59,548 nucleotides of DNA from Microcaldota archaeon (GCA_021791535.1 JAJYWI010000014.1:1-59548); one strand, 5' to 3'. Positions 1 through 10,045 are shown, counted from the stretch's first letter. The notes: a model not told the origin generated them from the sequence alone. Translations and numbers: made by a program.

Positions 1-364
1 ATCTTGAAGGCATGCCAAGCATCCTAGAACTTGCACCTGTTGCAACTATGACGGTTTGCGCCTCGTACTCCTTGCCTGCCGTTTTCACCTTGAATGGCCT
101 TTTAGAAAAGTCTACGTCGGTGACATCGTCGTTCACGAACCTTGCGCCGAACCTTTCCGCCTGCTTGCGCATCAGCTCTATTATCTCCGGTCCCTGCACG
201 CCGTCTGGGAAGCCGGGCATGTTCTCGACTACCGTAGTGAGCATCAGCTGCCCCCCTGAAACCGCTCCAGCTATAACCAGCGGGTTGAATCCCTCCCTAG
301 CTGTGTAGATAGCTGCGCTGAGCCCTGCAGGGCCAGACCCTATTATGATCACGCTCTCTGCCAT
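1..364 (-). CDS. trxB: Thioredoxin reductase-like FAD/NAD(P) oxidoreductase, N-terminal part (runs off window start)
   Basis: Reverse strand reads [61 protein letters not shown]...; GxGPAG dinucleotide-binding motif and TrxR-type VENMPGFP motif. Confidence 0.9.
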   Translation of the reverse strand, partial: MAESVIIIGSGPAGLSAAIYTAREGFNPLVIAGAVSGGQLMLTTVVENMPGFPDGVQGPEIIELMRKQAERFGARFVNDDVTDVDFSKRPFKVKTAGKEYEAQTVIVATGASSRMLGMPSR

Positions 365-454
365 AAGCAACACAATAAAACGGCGTTCAAAATACTTAAA
401 CCTATCCGATAAAGCTGAAGAAAGCCATTTAAACACCTAGGTTGATATTTAATC

Positions 455-721
455 ATGAGAAAAACAGTATTGTTCGCAACGGCAGTAGATGCCGGAGTGC
501 TCCTCACCTTCATTACCGGGCTCCTCCCGGCCACGCCGACAGGCCTTGTCGGAGCTGCATGGTTCGGTTGGCCCATGGCGTGGCTCTACAGGCTTGTAAT
601 AGCGCCGCAGTACTTCCCATTCACGCTGAACTGGGCAGGGCTCATAGTGGACTTTGTAGCATGGTTCATCATAGCGCTGATATTCGTCTTCATAATAAAT
701 GCGGCAAGGAAGCGCAAGTAG
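455..721 (+). CDS. Small membrane protein (88 aa), unknown function
   Basis: Intact ORF with about 3 hydrophobic segments, upstream AT-rich promoter-like region. Confidence 0.6.
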   Translation: MRKTVLFATAVDAGVLLTFITGLLPATPTGLVGAAWFGWPMAWLYRLVIAPQYFPFTLNWAGLIVDFVAWFIIALIFVFIINAARKRK

Positions 722-723
722 CG

Positions 724-2019
724 TTAGGCTGTTGCCGCTACACCCATAAGCCACTCCCTCTTTGTTAGAGAGGTGGGCTTCAGCCCTGGGTGCATGTCCA
801 GAATGCGCCCGGTAATCTCGGCTATCTCTGCCGCCGCTTGGTTCTCCTGCTCCTTAGTGGGCCTGAGCAGCGTCTCTTCCACTTCTATCTGGAACAGTTT
901 GCTGCCACCGTGCACACACCTGTCTATCAGGATGCAGTATTCGCGCCCGCTCCTTTCACTCCTCACAAGGAAGTATTTCCTCTTCCTGTAAAGCGTAACC
1001 GTTGGCGCTTTCCCTTCCTGCGCCGGGTCCACGGGCGACTTTATTTCCCTCCTTCTTAGAATGCATCCTAGCCCAAGAGCATCATCCACGACCTCCGCCT
1101 CGTCCTTCACTGTAAGGACCTTCTGCTCCCCCTTTATGCTTATCCGCTGGTAATCATTATTCGGCAGAATGGCGTAGCTGTTCAGCTTGCCGCCCACCTG
1201 TGTGAAAGGGAATGTCTCGATGAGCCTGAATCCGGGGAATGCGCCGGCCGCGAATCCGTGTTTTATCTGGTTGAACACATGCTGCTGGTTCCCATTTAGC
1301 GACAGCTTGGCTTCTATTTCTGTATCGCTCTCAGGTATCGGAGAATAATGCTTCGCCCTCAAGTATGCGCTGATCATGTTGTATGCCATGTCCTTCTTGG
1401 ACACTGCCGGGGCAGCGCCCACTGCGTTAAGAGCGTCTAACACTGCTGAGATGGAGGCCTGGCCAACATTAGGGTCAGATATCTTCAGTTCGACACGTAC
1501 ATAATCCTCTTTGCCGCACTGGGTAGCTACGAGCGGCTCGGTGAACAAGTAATATATGGGTTGCGTATCCACAGTAACCCTAAAGCCATTGTTGCCGCTT
1601 ACAAGATAATGGGTCCTGTAGTAGCTGTCGGCCAAAAATGGAACAAGGGGCTGGGATAACCGCGTAGCGTCGATCGCATCCAGACTGGAGAAGCGTCCAA
1701 GCAGGTCAGCCAGGGGCATTTCCGCCCTTTCCTTTTTCCTAAGCAGCTGCTCGCTTGATTCTATCTCGCTCTTAAGCTCCATTATCCACATATCTTGGGG
1801 GTTAAGCGTAAAGAGCGAGGCCGCCCTTAAAGCTGTGTAATGCCTGGCTTTCATCGAGTGCTCGAAAGGCAACTCGTGGTCGGCGTTATCGAAGTAGACC
1901 GTTTCGTTGATGTCGGTTGGATGTATTACCCTATCAGAGATGCTGCCCAGCCTCTCCTGGAATTCTTGGAGCCTGGCGCTCTTGAAGAGATAACGTTCCT
2001 CAAGCCTCGTTGCTGACAC
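724..2019 (-). CDS. Tandem triphosphate-tunnel-like protein: VTC-like N-terminal half plus CYTH-like C-terminal half
   Basis: N half: ERYLFKS...TVYFDNADHELPFEHSMKARHY...MELK...RVTVD...RVELKI (VTC-like); C half: DTEIEAKLSL (ExExK), RRREIK, YRKRKYFL, FQIEVEET (CYTH-like). Confidence 0.6.
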   Translation of the reverse strand: MSATRLEERYLFKSARLQEFQERLGSISDRVIHPTDINETVYFDNADHELPFEHSMKARHYTALRAASLFTLNPQDMWIMELKSEIESSEQLLRKKERAEMPLADLLGRFSSLDAIDATRLSQPLVPFLADSYYRTHYLVSGNNGFRVTVDTQPIYYLFTEPLVATQCGKEDYVRVELKISDPNVGQASISAVLDALNAVGAAPAVSKKDMAYNMISAYLRAKHYSPIPESDTEIEAKLSLNGNQQHVFNQIKHGFAAGAFPGFRLIETFPFTQVGGKLNSYAILPNNDYQRISIKGEQKVLTVKDEAEVVDDALGLGCILRRREIKSPVDPAQEGKAPTVTLYRKRKYFLVRSERSGREYCILIDRCVHGGSKLFQIEVEETLLRPTKEQENQAAAEIAEITGRILDMHPGLKPTSLTKREWLMGVAATA

Positions 2020-2120
2020 GCACTTATGAACGTTTCCAGATATTTATATCCTCGTTCATCGGGTTCTGTCGCAATTTCGGTGCCTGCATCCAAAATTTCT
2101 TTGACTATAGGAAATACTTT

Positions 2121-2194
2121 GCTCCTCTCGGGATTTGAACCCGAGTTTCAGCCTTGAGAGGGCTGTGTCCTTGACCAGGCTAGACGAGAGGAGC
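2121..2194 (-). tRNA. tRNA-Glu (anticodon CTC)
   Basis: Cloverleaf GCTCCTC...CAGCC-CTCTCAA-GGCTG...TCGGG-TTCAAAT-CCCGA-GAGGAGC. Confidence 0.93.
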
Positions 2195-2223
2195 CGATAG
2201 GTATTATTTAAGCAATATTAAAG

Positions 2224-3015
2224 CTATTTCCTTACCATCCTGAGAGCTGTCCTGAAGCTTATGCTCCCATTGGAGAGCCTGTCGCTCAAGAACTCGGCCA
2301 TTGACATTCCCTCGGCTTCTGACACCGCCACTATCTCATTGACGAACAGCGCCTTCGCCATCTCGTCGTTTTCCGGGTTGATGTCGCCGTTGGCTATCCT
2401 TCCTATCAGAGCCTGGATCTGCCCCATGGAGAACGACAGCCTAGACAGCGCCGAGTCCTTCGCCCCCTTCAGTCCCATGCCCTGCTGCAGCAGCTCGACC
2501 TTCAGAGCCGCATTGCTCTTCGTGTATAGGAACCTGGCAGGCATCGAATAGAGCCCTTTTATTATTGATGAGTACGCCTGGCTCCTCCTTTCCCTATTCT
2601 GCGCCATTATAGCTGGCATCATCAGCAGGTTGCTCTCAGGCTTCACCCTACGGCCTATGCTCTTCGAGTGCCTCTCTATGTATGCCAGCCTGTGGTGCCC
2701 CTGCATGGCATAGAATAGGTTTACATAAGAGCGGGTAGCCGAGGTTATTGTGCTGAGCAGCTCCGATGGATCGTCTCTCTCGTCGTTGTAGCCTGATGCA
2801 AGCAGATATAGCTTGGGCATGTGCTTCGAGAGCCCGCTCACCCTTCTTTTTGTAGCATCGTCCCTTGATGCTGCCTTCACTTCCGGATCTCCTATCGCAT
2901 GCGATATGGCATACAGCAGCCCCTTGATCGGGAGCATGTTAGCCAGCCTCCTAATCCTGGCCGGGTCTGCCCTGAAGTCACTGATAGATGCACGTGCCTT
3001 GCTCTTTTGCAGCAT
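2224..3015 (-). CDS. Hypothetical protein (263 aa)
   Basis: Long intact ORF with biased composition typical of the genome; no recognised motif. Confidence 0.6.
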   Translation of the reverse strand: MLQKSKARASISDFRADPARIRRLANMLPIKGLLYAISHAIGDPEVKAASRDDATKRRVSGLSKHMPKLYLLASGYNDERDDPSELLSTITSATRSYVNLFYAMQGHHRLAYIERHSKSIGRRVKPESNLLMMPAIMAQNRERRSQAYSSIIKGLYSMPARFLYTKSNAALKVELLQQGMGLKGAKDSALSRLSFSMGQIQALIGRIANGDINPENDEMAKALFVNEIVAVSEAEGMSMAEFLSDRLSNGSISFRTALRMVRK

Positions 3016-3073
3016 ATCACCGGTCGTGGAAGAAAGAGCATTACATCTTACGCTGCGCTTTTAAGCGTTGCTG

Positions 3074-3547
3074 TCACCTGTTCGCTTTGCGTCCCTCGAT
3101 CGCCTCGCTTATCGAGTACCTCTGTATTATCTTGGCCTTTATCATGTCGATATCATTCTGGTCGCTCCTCCTTGATATGTGCTCTGCTTGGCTGAGCTTG
3201 TTGGCGTAAGTGCGGTACGCCTTGACCGCGGCGGCGTATGCATCCCGCTCATGTGGATCCTTTATCCCGGCCATCCTGGCTAGCTCCCTTTTTTCTATCA
3301 TCAGTATGTCCTTCGTAGGTATGAAGAGTGTGGAGTTGAATGCTGCGTTTACTTTCCTTACGGTGAGGCCTGGCACCTTCCTGTCGGTTGCTATTATAGA
3401 AGGCGTCCCGACCGCCATTATACTCTCAAGCATCCAGGGCATGCCGCCAGCCGCAGCGTGCGCACGGTGGACTAGCCGCCCGTCAAGGGTCAAGCAGGCT
3501 ATCGCAGATGTCTTTCCCGGATCCACCCCGACTATTATGTGCCTCAA
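3074..3547 (-). CDS. DUF460-like RNase H-fold domain protein
   Basis: IIVGVDPGKTSAIACLTLDGRLV...IIATDRKVPGLTVRKVNAAFNSTLFIPTKD...HERDAYAAAVKAYRTYANKL. Confidence 0.75.
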   Translation of the reverse strand: MRHIIVGVDPGKTSAIACLTLDGRLVHRAHAAAGGMPWMLESIMAVGTPSIIATDRKVPGLTVRKVNAAFNSTLFIPTKDILMIEKRELARMAGIKDPHERDAYAAAVKAYRTYANKLSQAEHISRRSDQNDIDMIKAKIIQRYSISEAIEGRKANR

Positions 3548-3551
3548 TTAG

Positions 3552-4613
3552 TTACCCGCTCTGGTTGACCTGGCTAAGCGTATAGTTCACTGCGCTGCCG
3601 GCCGTCTCTGGTATGGCAGAATATTTGCAGTCGATTATGAATTGCGGAGTGAACAGTATGTTGTAGAACTTGGCGAGCTGCGCCTGGTAGGATAGCGTTG
3701 CCGTGCTATTTGCTAGGCATGCATTCATCGACGCCATATCGAGGCCGGACCCGACAGCCGTCTGGTACAGCGTCTGGTTCGAAAGCGGCCTTCCATCGAA
3801 CACCTTGCTGACGTTGTTTGCATAGGCGGCTATCCCGCCCTGCCTAGATGAGCAGAAGAGGTACATGCCGAGCAGCTGCGTCTGGTATGTGCCGTAGCCT
3901 GCGTACCACTTTGAAGAGTAGTTGGTGAACACAAAGTCGTAGCTCATGTTCAGGCGCCCGCGGTACGCATCCGTTAGGTTTATCGCCGTGGCTATGCCGG
4001 AGAATGCGCCAGGCGCGTACGGGTCTATCACCGCGTATACAGGGATAGGCTCCTTGTTGGTGCACAGATACTTCCCGTAGATCTGGACCGTGCCGAAGGC
4101 CACTACGCTGTTGTTAGTGTGTTGCGTAGGCGATATGCTCTGTATGTATGACCTTACGAGGGAGAGGTTGCTGCCAGAAAGCACCATGGAGAGATGGAAT
4201 ACTTGGTTGCTTGCAAGCGGGTCGACGTACGGCACGTCGACAAGCCATAAGTTCTGGCTTGGCATGAATGTCGCGTTGGCCATGTTCATCTCCGAATAGT
4301 ACGGAAGGAGGGAGAGCGACGTGTTTATGTAGGAATATGAGGCGAGTATCCTGCCTGCTGCGCCGAGCACCTGCGTGGAGTTGTATTCCGGCGTAGTGCA
4401 GGTGCCGTTGACTATCCCGTACTGGCAGTTCTTCAGCAGAGTCGCTGGCTTGAAGTACGTTAGCGAGAACGCCAGCGCTATGAGTATTATAACAAGAGCT
4501 ATGAGCGATATGTGCAGGTAGTCAAGCCCGCCGTGCTTGAGAGCCGGCTTCACTATGAAGACAGGCTCCTGCTTCGCTTTCCTTGGCTTCCGCTCCGCCA
4601 TGTAACCTACCAC
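3552..4613 (-). CDS. Membrane-anchored extracytoplasmic protein, possible degenerate DsbA/thioredoxin-fold
   Basis: N-terminal TM, then VYAVIDPYAPGAFSG ... YLFCSSRQGGIAAYANN ... LFTPQFIIDCKY; DsbA-like spacing but no CxxC. Confidence 0.5.
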   Translation of the reverse strand: MVGYMAERKPRKAKQEPVFIVKPALKHGGLDYLHISLIALVIILIALAFSLTYFKPATLLKNCQYGIVNGTCTTPEYNSTQVLGAAGRILASYSYINTSLSLLPYYSEMNMANATFMPSQNLWLVDVPYVDPLASNQVFHLSMVLSGSNLSLVRSYIQSISPTQHTNNSVVAFGTVQIYGKYLCTNKEPIPVYAVIDPYAPGAFSGIATAINLTDAYRGRLNMSYDFVFTNYSSKWYAGYGTYQTQLLGMYLFCSSRQGGIAAYANNVSKVFDGRPLSNQTLYQTAVGSGLDMASMNACLANSTATLSYQAQLAKFYNILFTPQFIIDCKYSAIPETAGSAVNYTLSQVNQSG

Positions 4614-4673
4614 ATTACAAGAGATGTTTGCAGCGTAAGTGTAATAAATGTTGCGAAAAGCTTCGCTGTGGCG

Positions 4674-4832
4674 CTAGCCGTGCTTGGCGCCCGGTCCACG
4701 TGAAGTGATGTGGACTTCATGCGTGCCTGTTGTTCCCGCAATTAGGATCTCAAACTCCTCTATTAACTTGTCTTCATTCTTAAGAGCCCTATAGGTTTTG
4801 GTACTTTCCTCTATCTCAGCGTCCCCTAGTCA
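4674..4832 (-). pseudogene. Truncated VapC/PIN-domain toxin relic
   Basis: Minus-strand frame reads GDAEIEESTKTYRALKNEDKLIEEFEILIAGTTGTHEVHITSRGPGAKHG*; resembles the second half of VapC (AEIxxxLxxxGxxIxxFDILIAAT). Confidence 0.55.
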
Positions 4833-4871
4833 GTATAAATTAAGGTTATCGATTAAGTTATCCGAGGTTAC

Positions 4872-5657
4872 TTAATCGTTTAAAAAGGCGTCTATTTTCG
4901 GGTAAAGTTTTTGCAGCGCTTTTACACGCAAAGCATGTCCGTATCCAACTGCGACCAACTGCCCCCTTTTCAACAATTTGAGCATTTGATATGTATGACG
5001 TATTGAAACAGTTTTGTCATTTGGGTCGTGGAATATTAGAATTGGCTGATCCAAGCTTTTTAGATAGTTTGATGGATCTATTTCCTTTACGTTACTCAAT
5101 TGTTTCTGTATATTTTTAAAATCAAATCTATAGAGATGTTTATACATACGCCTAATAAGCCCAGTTACAAAGAGCAGATCTTGCTCATCGCCAAATTCAT
5201 TATGTTTTACAAAATTCCAGATAGGAGCAAATAATATTATGCGCGACAGCTCTTTTCTTTTTGCGGCTAAACCACAAGCAATTGCACCACTAAAGCTACC
5301 TCCTAATAGTATTTTTTCCTTTATCCTAAAATTCAGTCGCTTCCCATCCCAGAGACTTTTAGCGCTACACGTATTCAATGCATCAAGAAAAGCAGATAAA
5401 TCCTCAACTATGTTGGTTTTTAGAAATTTCCCATTGCTTTGATATGTGCCCTTATATTTCGGACTGAACACATGGTAACCTTTACTATAGAAAAATCTGA
5501 GTATTTCATCGGAGGAATTAGAACTGGGAAGCCCAGGCAATATTATTATTGCATCAGCTGATTTTTTCTGAAGCATAAACTCAAAAAAGATATCCCCGTA
5601 ATACGCTTTTAATATTGGTTCTTCCATCATACTACCATAAACCAGAGATTCCATCAT
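4872..5657 (-). CDS. Alpha/beta hydrolase
   Basis: GGSFSG nucleophile elbow, LIFHDPNDKTV (Asp), GYGHALRV (His); AT-rich compared with neighbours. Confidence 0.75.
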   Translation of the reverse strand: MMESLVYGSMMEEPILKAYYGDIFFEFMLQKKSADAIIILPGLPSSNSSDEILRFFYSKGYHVFSPKYKGTYQSNGKFLKTNIVEDLSAFLDALNTCSAKSLWDGKRLNFRIKEKILLGGSFSGAIACGLAAKRKELSRIILFAPIWNFVKHNEFGDEQDLLFVTGLIRRMYKHLYRFDFKNIQKQLSNVKEIDPSNYLKSLDQPILIFHDPNDKTVSIRHTYQMLKLLKRGQLVAVGYGHALRVKALQKLYPKIDAFLND

Positions 5658-5809
5658 GTGTCCCTCTTAATTATTAGATACATGTGCTTAGGATCGTACC
5701 AGGTGGATAATGAAATAACATCAGATTCATGACTTCGCCAGGTGCATCTGCCCTTTTATTTATCTCGACAAATTGGTCAAATTTCAATTCAATCATTTAA
5801 GCACCTTAC

Positions 5810-5883
5810 GGGCTCGGCGGGATTTGAACCCGCGGCCTATGTCTTAGGAGGACATCGCTCTATCCAAGCTGAGCTACGAGCCC
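5810..5883 (-). tRNA. tRNA-Arg (anticodon CCT)
   Basis: GGGCTCG-TA-GCTC...ATGTC-CTCCTAA-GACAT...GCGGG-TTCAAAT-CCCGC-CGAGCCC. Confidence 0.93.
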
Positions 5884-6077
5884 CGCTCTAGTATTGTACA
5901 AAAAGGTTATATATCTGCGATGATGTATTATTAGTGACGTGTTCTACAGTGCCAGAGAAGCATTCTGCACACAACACTTTTATATCTCCAGCTACCTAAT
6001 TCAATTGACGGGTTCTCCGGAAGCTTGCCTTACAGCAAGGCATATATGCCTTGCTTGCGAGCCCTAAGCGCGGTGGG

Positions 6078-6563
6078 ATGAACAGGATAGCCCTGATAGC
6101 CGTTGTTGTGATAATTGTAATCATAGCGGCGCTCCTTCTCGGATTTCCACTCGGTTTCTATTCGACATGGGCAAGCGGCATTCCTCCAGCTGCTAACACG
6201 TGCATAGCAAAGCCTGGATACTTCTGCGGCGGCGTGGTACTCCATAATGGCAACCTTACGTTTACCGTTGGTCAGGATACAGGAACAAACTGGAAGCAGG
6301 CAAACATATTTGTTGTAATTTACGGTCAGACCCCTAGGGCGGTACCGCCGCTGCCGTGCGAGGATGGATTCCTCCATGGAATCGCTTCTGGGCAGCATGT
6401 CAATGTGGCCCTTGCATCATACAGCAACTCCAACACTTGCGCAGGCTTCAACAAGACGATAGGGTGGCCGTTAGCCGGTGCAGTATGGGCGGGCTACAGA
6501 ACTTCAATAAACGGCACTGAGAGCATAGTCGAGATTGGAACCATCGCACTCAAGGCTTCGTAA
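6078..6563 (+). CDS. Secreted or membrane-anchored protein of unknown function
   Basis: N-terminal TM MNRIALIAVVVIIVIIAALLLG followed by a Thr/Gly/Asn-rich extracytoplasmic domain. Confidence 0.6.
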   Translation: MNRIALIAVVVIIVIIAALLLGFPLGFYSTWASGIPPAANTCIAKPGYFCGGVVLHNGNLTFTVGQDTGTNWKQANIFVVIYGQTPRAVPPLPCEDGFLHGIASGQHVNVALASYSNSNTCAGFNKTIGWPLAGAVWAGYRTSINGTESIVEIGTIALKAS

Positions 6564-6567
6564 GGTT

Positions 6568-8448
6568 TTACATCCTCTCTATCGCATCTATGCCTAGCAG
6601 CGCTAACGTCCCCTTCATTGTGTTCCTGAATGCGTCGACCAGCACAAGCAACGACATCTTCCTGCTTTCCGATTCCTCTTTCAGCACAGGCACAGTCTCG
6701 TAGAAGGAGCTGAACGCAGCCGCAAGGCCGGAAAGGTAATCGGTAATGACGTTCGGCCTGTCCTCCCTGCGCGCCTTCTCGGTAATCTCGCCTCTTGCGG
6801 ACATCAGCTTGACCAGGCCGAACACAGCGTCGTTGTCGAACACGCCTGTGTCTTTTATCTCGTCGATCGTCTTGATGCCAGACTTCTCTATTATCCTTGA
6901 AGCCCTTGCGTAGGTGTACTGGCAGTACGGGCCTGAGTCTCCTTCGAAGTTGAGCGCCCTGTCCCATAAGAAATTTATCGCCTTGTCAGGCGACAGCTTG
7001 AGATACTCGAACTTTATCGCGGCGAGCGCGACCTTCCTTGCTATCGTTTCCTTTTCCTCTTTAGTGAGCTCATTGTTCTCCTTCATCGCCGCAATAGCCC
7101 TTTTCCCTCCCTCGGCAAGCAGGTCGTCTGCCGTGTACCCGATCCACGTGCCCTTCCTTCCGGCAAGCTTCTTGCCCTCCAACTCCACAAGCCCATAACT
7201 TACATGCTTGATAAGCGCGCCTTTTTGCTTGTCAATAGCGCTTATCACAGCCTTGACAAGCAGCTGTTCGAATTTCTGCTCGCTGCCTGTCACTGTTATC
7301 GCTGCGTCTGCGTTGCCGAAATCTATCTGCGTGCCTGTGCGCGATGTAGTGTAGAGAGGTTCGCCGTTCGGCTGCCTCTCTATGAACTTGCTGAACTTGA
7401 AGGTATTCTCGATCATGCCGAGCTTCCACATGTGGAAAGCTATGTCCTTAGCTATGTAATTGGCTGTGCCGTCGCTCCTTATCAGGACCTTCGCCTCTTC
7501 CCTTAGGCCTGTGAGCTCTTTCGGGGTGTCGCTGAGGTCGGCAAGCTCGACAACCACGCAGCCTTTGTACTTGCCCTCATTCGGCCTTTTCGCCAGCCCC
7601 TTCCGCTCAAGCGTGGCCAGCATCTTATCAAGCAGCCTCTCCCTCATTATGTCGCTCTCCCATATGACAACGTTCTGGTATATTCCATAAGAGAATGCGG
7701 TCTGCCTCTCCGCATTGAGGAAGCCCTCGGCCATCTCCCTTGAGAGCTTCGACTCGTATGTGCCGTCCTGTTCCATGAGCGCAAGAGTCTTTTTCACCTC
7801 TTCCACGGTCTCCGGCCTGCTCTCCATGAGGGTGTTGACAGCGACGTACACCCTGCCTATGAAGTGGTCGAACTTAGCATTCGGCTCAGTGGATATGCCA
7901 ATCCTCTGCTGGTTCATCAGCCCCCAGACTCCCTCGCTAGCCTGCAGCCCAAGGTTGTCCATGTAGTTCTCGCGCTCCACCTGGTAGCCACACGCCTCAT
8001 AAAGATTTGATATCACATCGCCGAGCAGAGCGTTCCTGAGCTTGCCGACATGCCACGGGTCAACGGGGTTGACGCTCACGTACTCGATGATTATCTTCTT
8101 GCGCTTCATTGCAGGAGCCGAATCCTGGCTGCCTCTCCTTATGTACTCCACCATCTCCTTAGAGAAGCTCTGCCTATCTAGGTGGAAGTTGATGAAGCCG
8201 TTGTCTGCGGTTACGCTGCTGACGTGCTTTATCCTGCCCATCCTCGACACTATGCCTGATGCGGCATCCTGCGGGCTCATCTTCGCCTCTTTGGATATCC
8301 TAAAAGAGACAGAGCACGAGACGTCGCCATGGGCGCCCGATATCGCAATCGTATTAGCGAGATCTGCCGATTTGTAGCCCTGCGCCATTATCGCCTTCGA
8401 CAGCTCCAGCTCTATCGAGCTTTTCAGGTCAGCGTAGGGTGAGCCCAT
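6568..8448 (-). CDS. argS: Arginyl-tRNA synthetase
   Basis: VSVNPVDPWHVGKLRNALLGDVISNLYEACGYQVERENYMDNLG; C-terminal DALR anticodon-binding region. Confidence 0.95.
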   Translation of the reverse strand: MGSPYADLKSSIELELSKAIMAQGYKSADLANTIAISGAHGDVSCSVSFRISKEAKMSPQDAASGIVSRMGRIKHVSSVTADNGFINFHLDRQSFSKEMVEYIRRGSQDSAPAMKRKKIIIEYVSVNPVDPWHVGKLRNALLGDVISNLYEACGYQVERENYMDNLGLQASEGVWGLMNQQRIGISTEPNAKFDHFIGRVYVAVNTLMESRPETVEEVKKTLALMEQDGTYESKLSREMAEGFLNAERQTAFSYGIYQNVVIWESDIMRERLLDKMLATLERKGLAKRPNEGKYKGCVVVELADLSDTPKELTGLREEAKVLIRSDGTANYIAKDIAFHMWKLGMIENTFKFSKFIERQPNGEPLYTTSRTGTQIDFGNADAAITVTGSEQKFEQLLVKAVISAIDKQKGALIKHVSYGLVELEGKKLAGRKGTWIGYTADDLLAEGGKRAIAAMKENNELTKEEKETIARKVALAAIKFEYLKLSPDKAINFLWDRALNFEGDSGPYCQYTYARASRIIEKSGIKTIDEIKDTGVFDNDAVFGLVKLMSARGEITEKARREDRPNVITDYLSGLAAAFSSFYETVPVLKEESESRKMSLLVLVDAFRNTMKGTLALLGIDAIERM

Positions 8449-8452
8449 GAGA

Positions 8453-9997
8453 TCATACTCTTAGCGTGTCGAACTGCTTTAAAGCATCCGGTATGCCTTT
8501 TATCACGTCCTGCGCGGTTATGTGCAGCCCCTTCTCCTTGTAGAGGGCATCCCCTATCTTCGAGTGCGCGTACACGGCTGCAGCTGCACTTTCGAACTGG
8601 ATCTTGTGCATCGACACGTATGCCGCGATAATGCCGGCCAGGGCGTCACCTGTGCCCATCGTGGCAAGCGCCGGCGTATCTGGCCTGTTTATCTTGAGGA
8701 GGTCGCCGTTAGTTATGACAGTCTCGTGCCCCTTCAGCACTAGGGTGAAACCGTGCGTTTTGGTGAAGCTTATCGCCTTCTTTATGCGCTCATCTAGGCT
8801 CGCCCCTTTCAGGCTTATTCCTGAGAGCTCCTTGAACTCGCCGTCGTGCGGCGTCAGTATCGTGCTCTTGCCGAGGAGGTCCTTGTGCTTTGCCATCACC
8901 CTGGTAGCGTCAGCATCGATTACTACGGTATTGCCCTTCGCCTTCTCGGACTTTATCACCTTGACCACTATAGAGTCAGTAGAGCCTACGTCCTCAAGGC
9001 CGGGCCCTATCACCAAGACGTCGTGCTTGAGCGCAGATATGGATGACGCGGCGCTCTCTGCATCGTCCCAATCGAGCGGTTTCACTATCAGCTCCATCGA
9101 TAGCCTGCGCACCGGATCGGCAACCTCCTTAGGCACGGCTATAGTGGCGTAGCCGGCGCCGGTGAGCAGTGACGACATCGCTGTCTCGGCGGCGAAGGTG
9201 GCTATCAGCGGAGCCCCGTGGAAATCCCTGCTGCCACCTACGACGAGTATGCGGCCGTGCGTGTACTTGTTTGAGAGCATAGCCCTCGGCTCGGTAGCGA
9301 GCATGACGTCCCCAGGCCCGGTGAAAAGCTCGGCGCTGAGCGGCAGCCCGACATCAACCACAGTTATGTCGCTCACGAACTTGCTCCTGTCAAGCCCCTG
9401 CTTCATCTTGTGAGACGTGAATGTGTGGGCCGCCTTAACGTATGCCTTGTTAGGCATCCCTGTGTCCGCGTCTATTCCAGATGGTATGTCTATAGATATT
9501 ACAGGCTTGCCTGACGCGTTTATCGCTGATATCACATTGATGAGCAGCGATGGCAGCCTGCCGCGCATGCCTGACCCTATTATCGCGTCGACTATCAGGT
9601 CAGCTTTCTCGAATTCACGCCTGGCCAACTGCACATCATCCTCGGTTATGTCCTTCACCCCGATAATGTCGTTGACAAGCCTGTAATTCATCCTTGTGCA
9701 GCCGTTCGATATAGCAGAAAGGTCGCCGATGAAGAATACTGACACATCGTGCTCCGCCATCAGGTGGCGCGCCGCTGCAAGGCCTGTGGCTCCCTTGTCC
9801 CCCCTGCCGCACACGACAGCTATGCGCCTGCGCTGCCTGTAGCCCCTTGCTATGTCATCTGCTATCGCGAATCCTGCGGTCTCGATGAACACTTCGTTGC
9901 CTATGCCGAGCGCTATGGCGTTAGCCTTCAATGCGTAGGTATCCCTTACAGAAAGAGTCTTTTTGGTGTAGGCTGCAAACTCTTTTAAGCTTTGCAT
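8453..9997 (-). CDS. nnr: Bifunctional NAD(P)H-hydrate epimerase/dehydratase
   Basis: YjeF-N (VCGRGDKGATGLAAARHL) and carbohydrate-kinase-like C domain (ILTPHDGEFKEL, MGTGDALAGIIAAYV). Confidence 0.93.
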   Translation of the reverse strand: MQSLKEFAAYTKKTLSVRDTYALKANAIALGIGNEVFIETAGFAIADDIARGYRQRRRIAVVCGRGDKGATGLAAARHLMAEHDVSVFFIGDLSAISNGCTRMNYRLVNDIIGVKDITEDDVQLARREFEKADLIVDAIIGSGMRGRLPSLLINVISAINASGKPVISIDIPSGIDADTGMPNKAYVKAAHTFTSHKMKQGLDRSKFVSDITVVDVGLPLSAELFTGPGDVMLATEPRAMLSNKYTHGRILVVGGSRDFHGAPLIATFAAETAMSSLLTGAGYATIAVPKEVADPVRRLSMELIVKPLDWDDAESAASSISALKHDVLVIGPGLEDVGSTDSIVVKVIKSEKAKGNTVVIDADATRVMAKHKDLLGKSTILTPHDGEFKELSGISLKGASLDERIKKAISFTKTHGFTLVLKGHETVITNGDLLKINRPDTPALATMGTGDALAGIIAAYVSMHKIQFESAAAAVYAHSKIGDALYKEKGLHITAQDVIKGIPDALKQFDTLRV

Positions 9998-10045
9998 GTT
10001 CTTATACTCTTGTACAAGTATAAATTCCTATCTTCTGGGGGTTGC

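Noticed and set aside
5654-5755. Short peptide GRCTWRSHESDVISLSTWYDPKHMYLIIKRDT* as an independent gene
   Set aside because: No start codon in frame after the preceding stop; treated only as a possible relic
5810-5883. tRNA-Arg as an att site for an integrated element
   Set aside because: No direct repeat of the tRNA 3' end found by eye in 4600-4870
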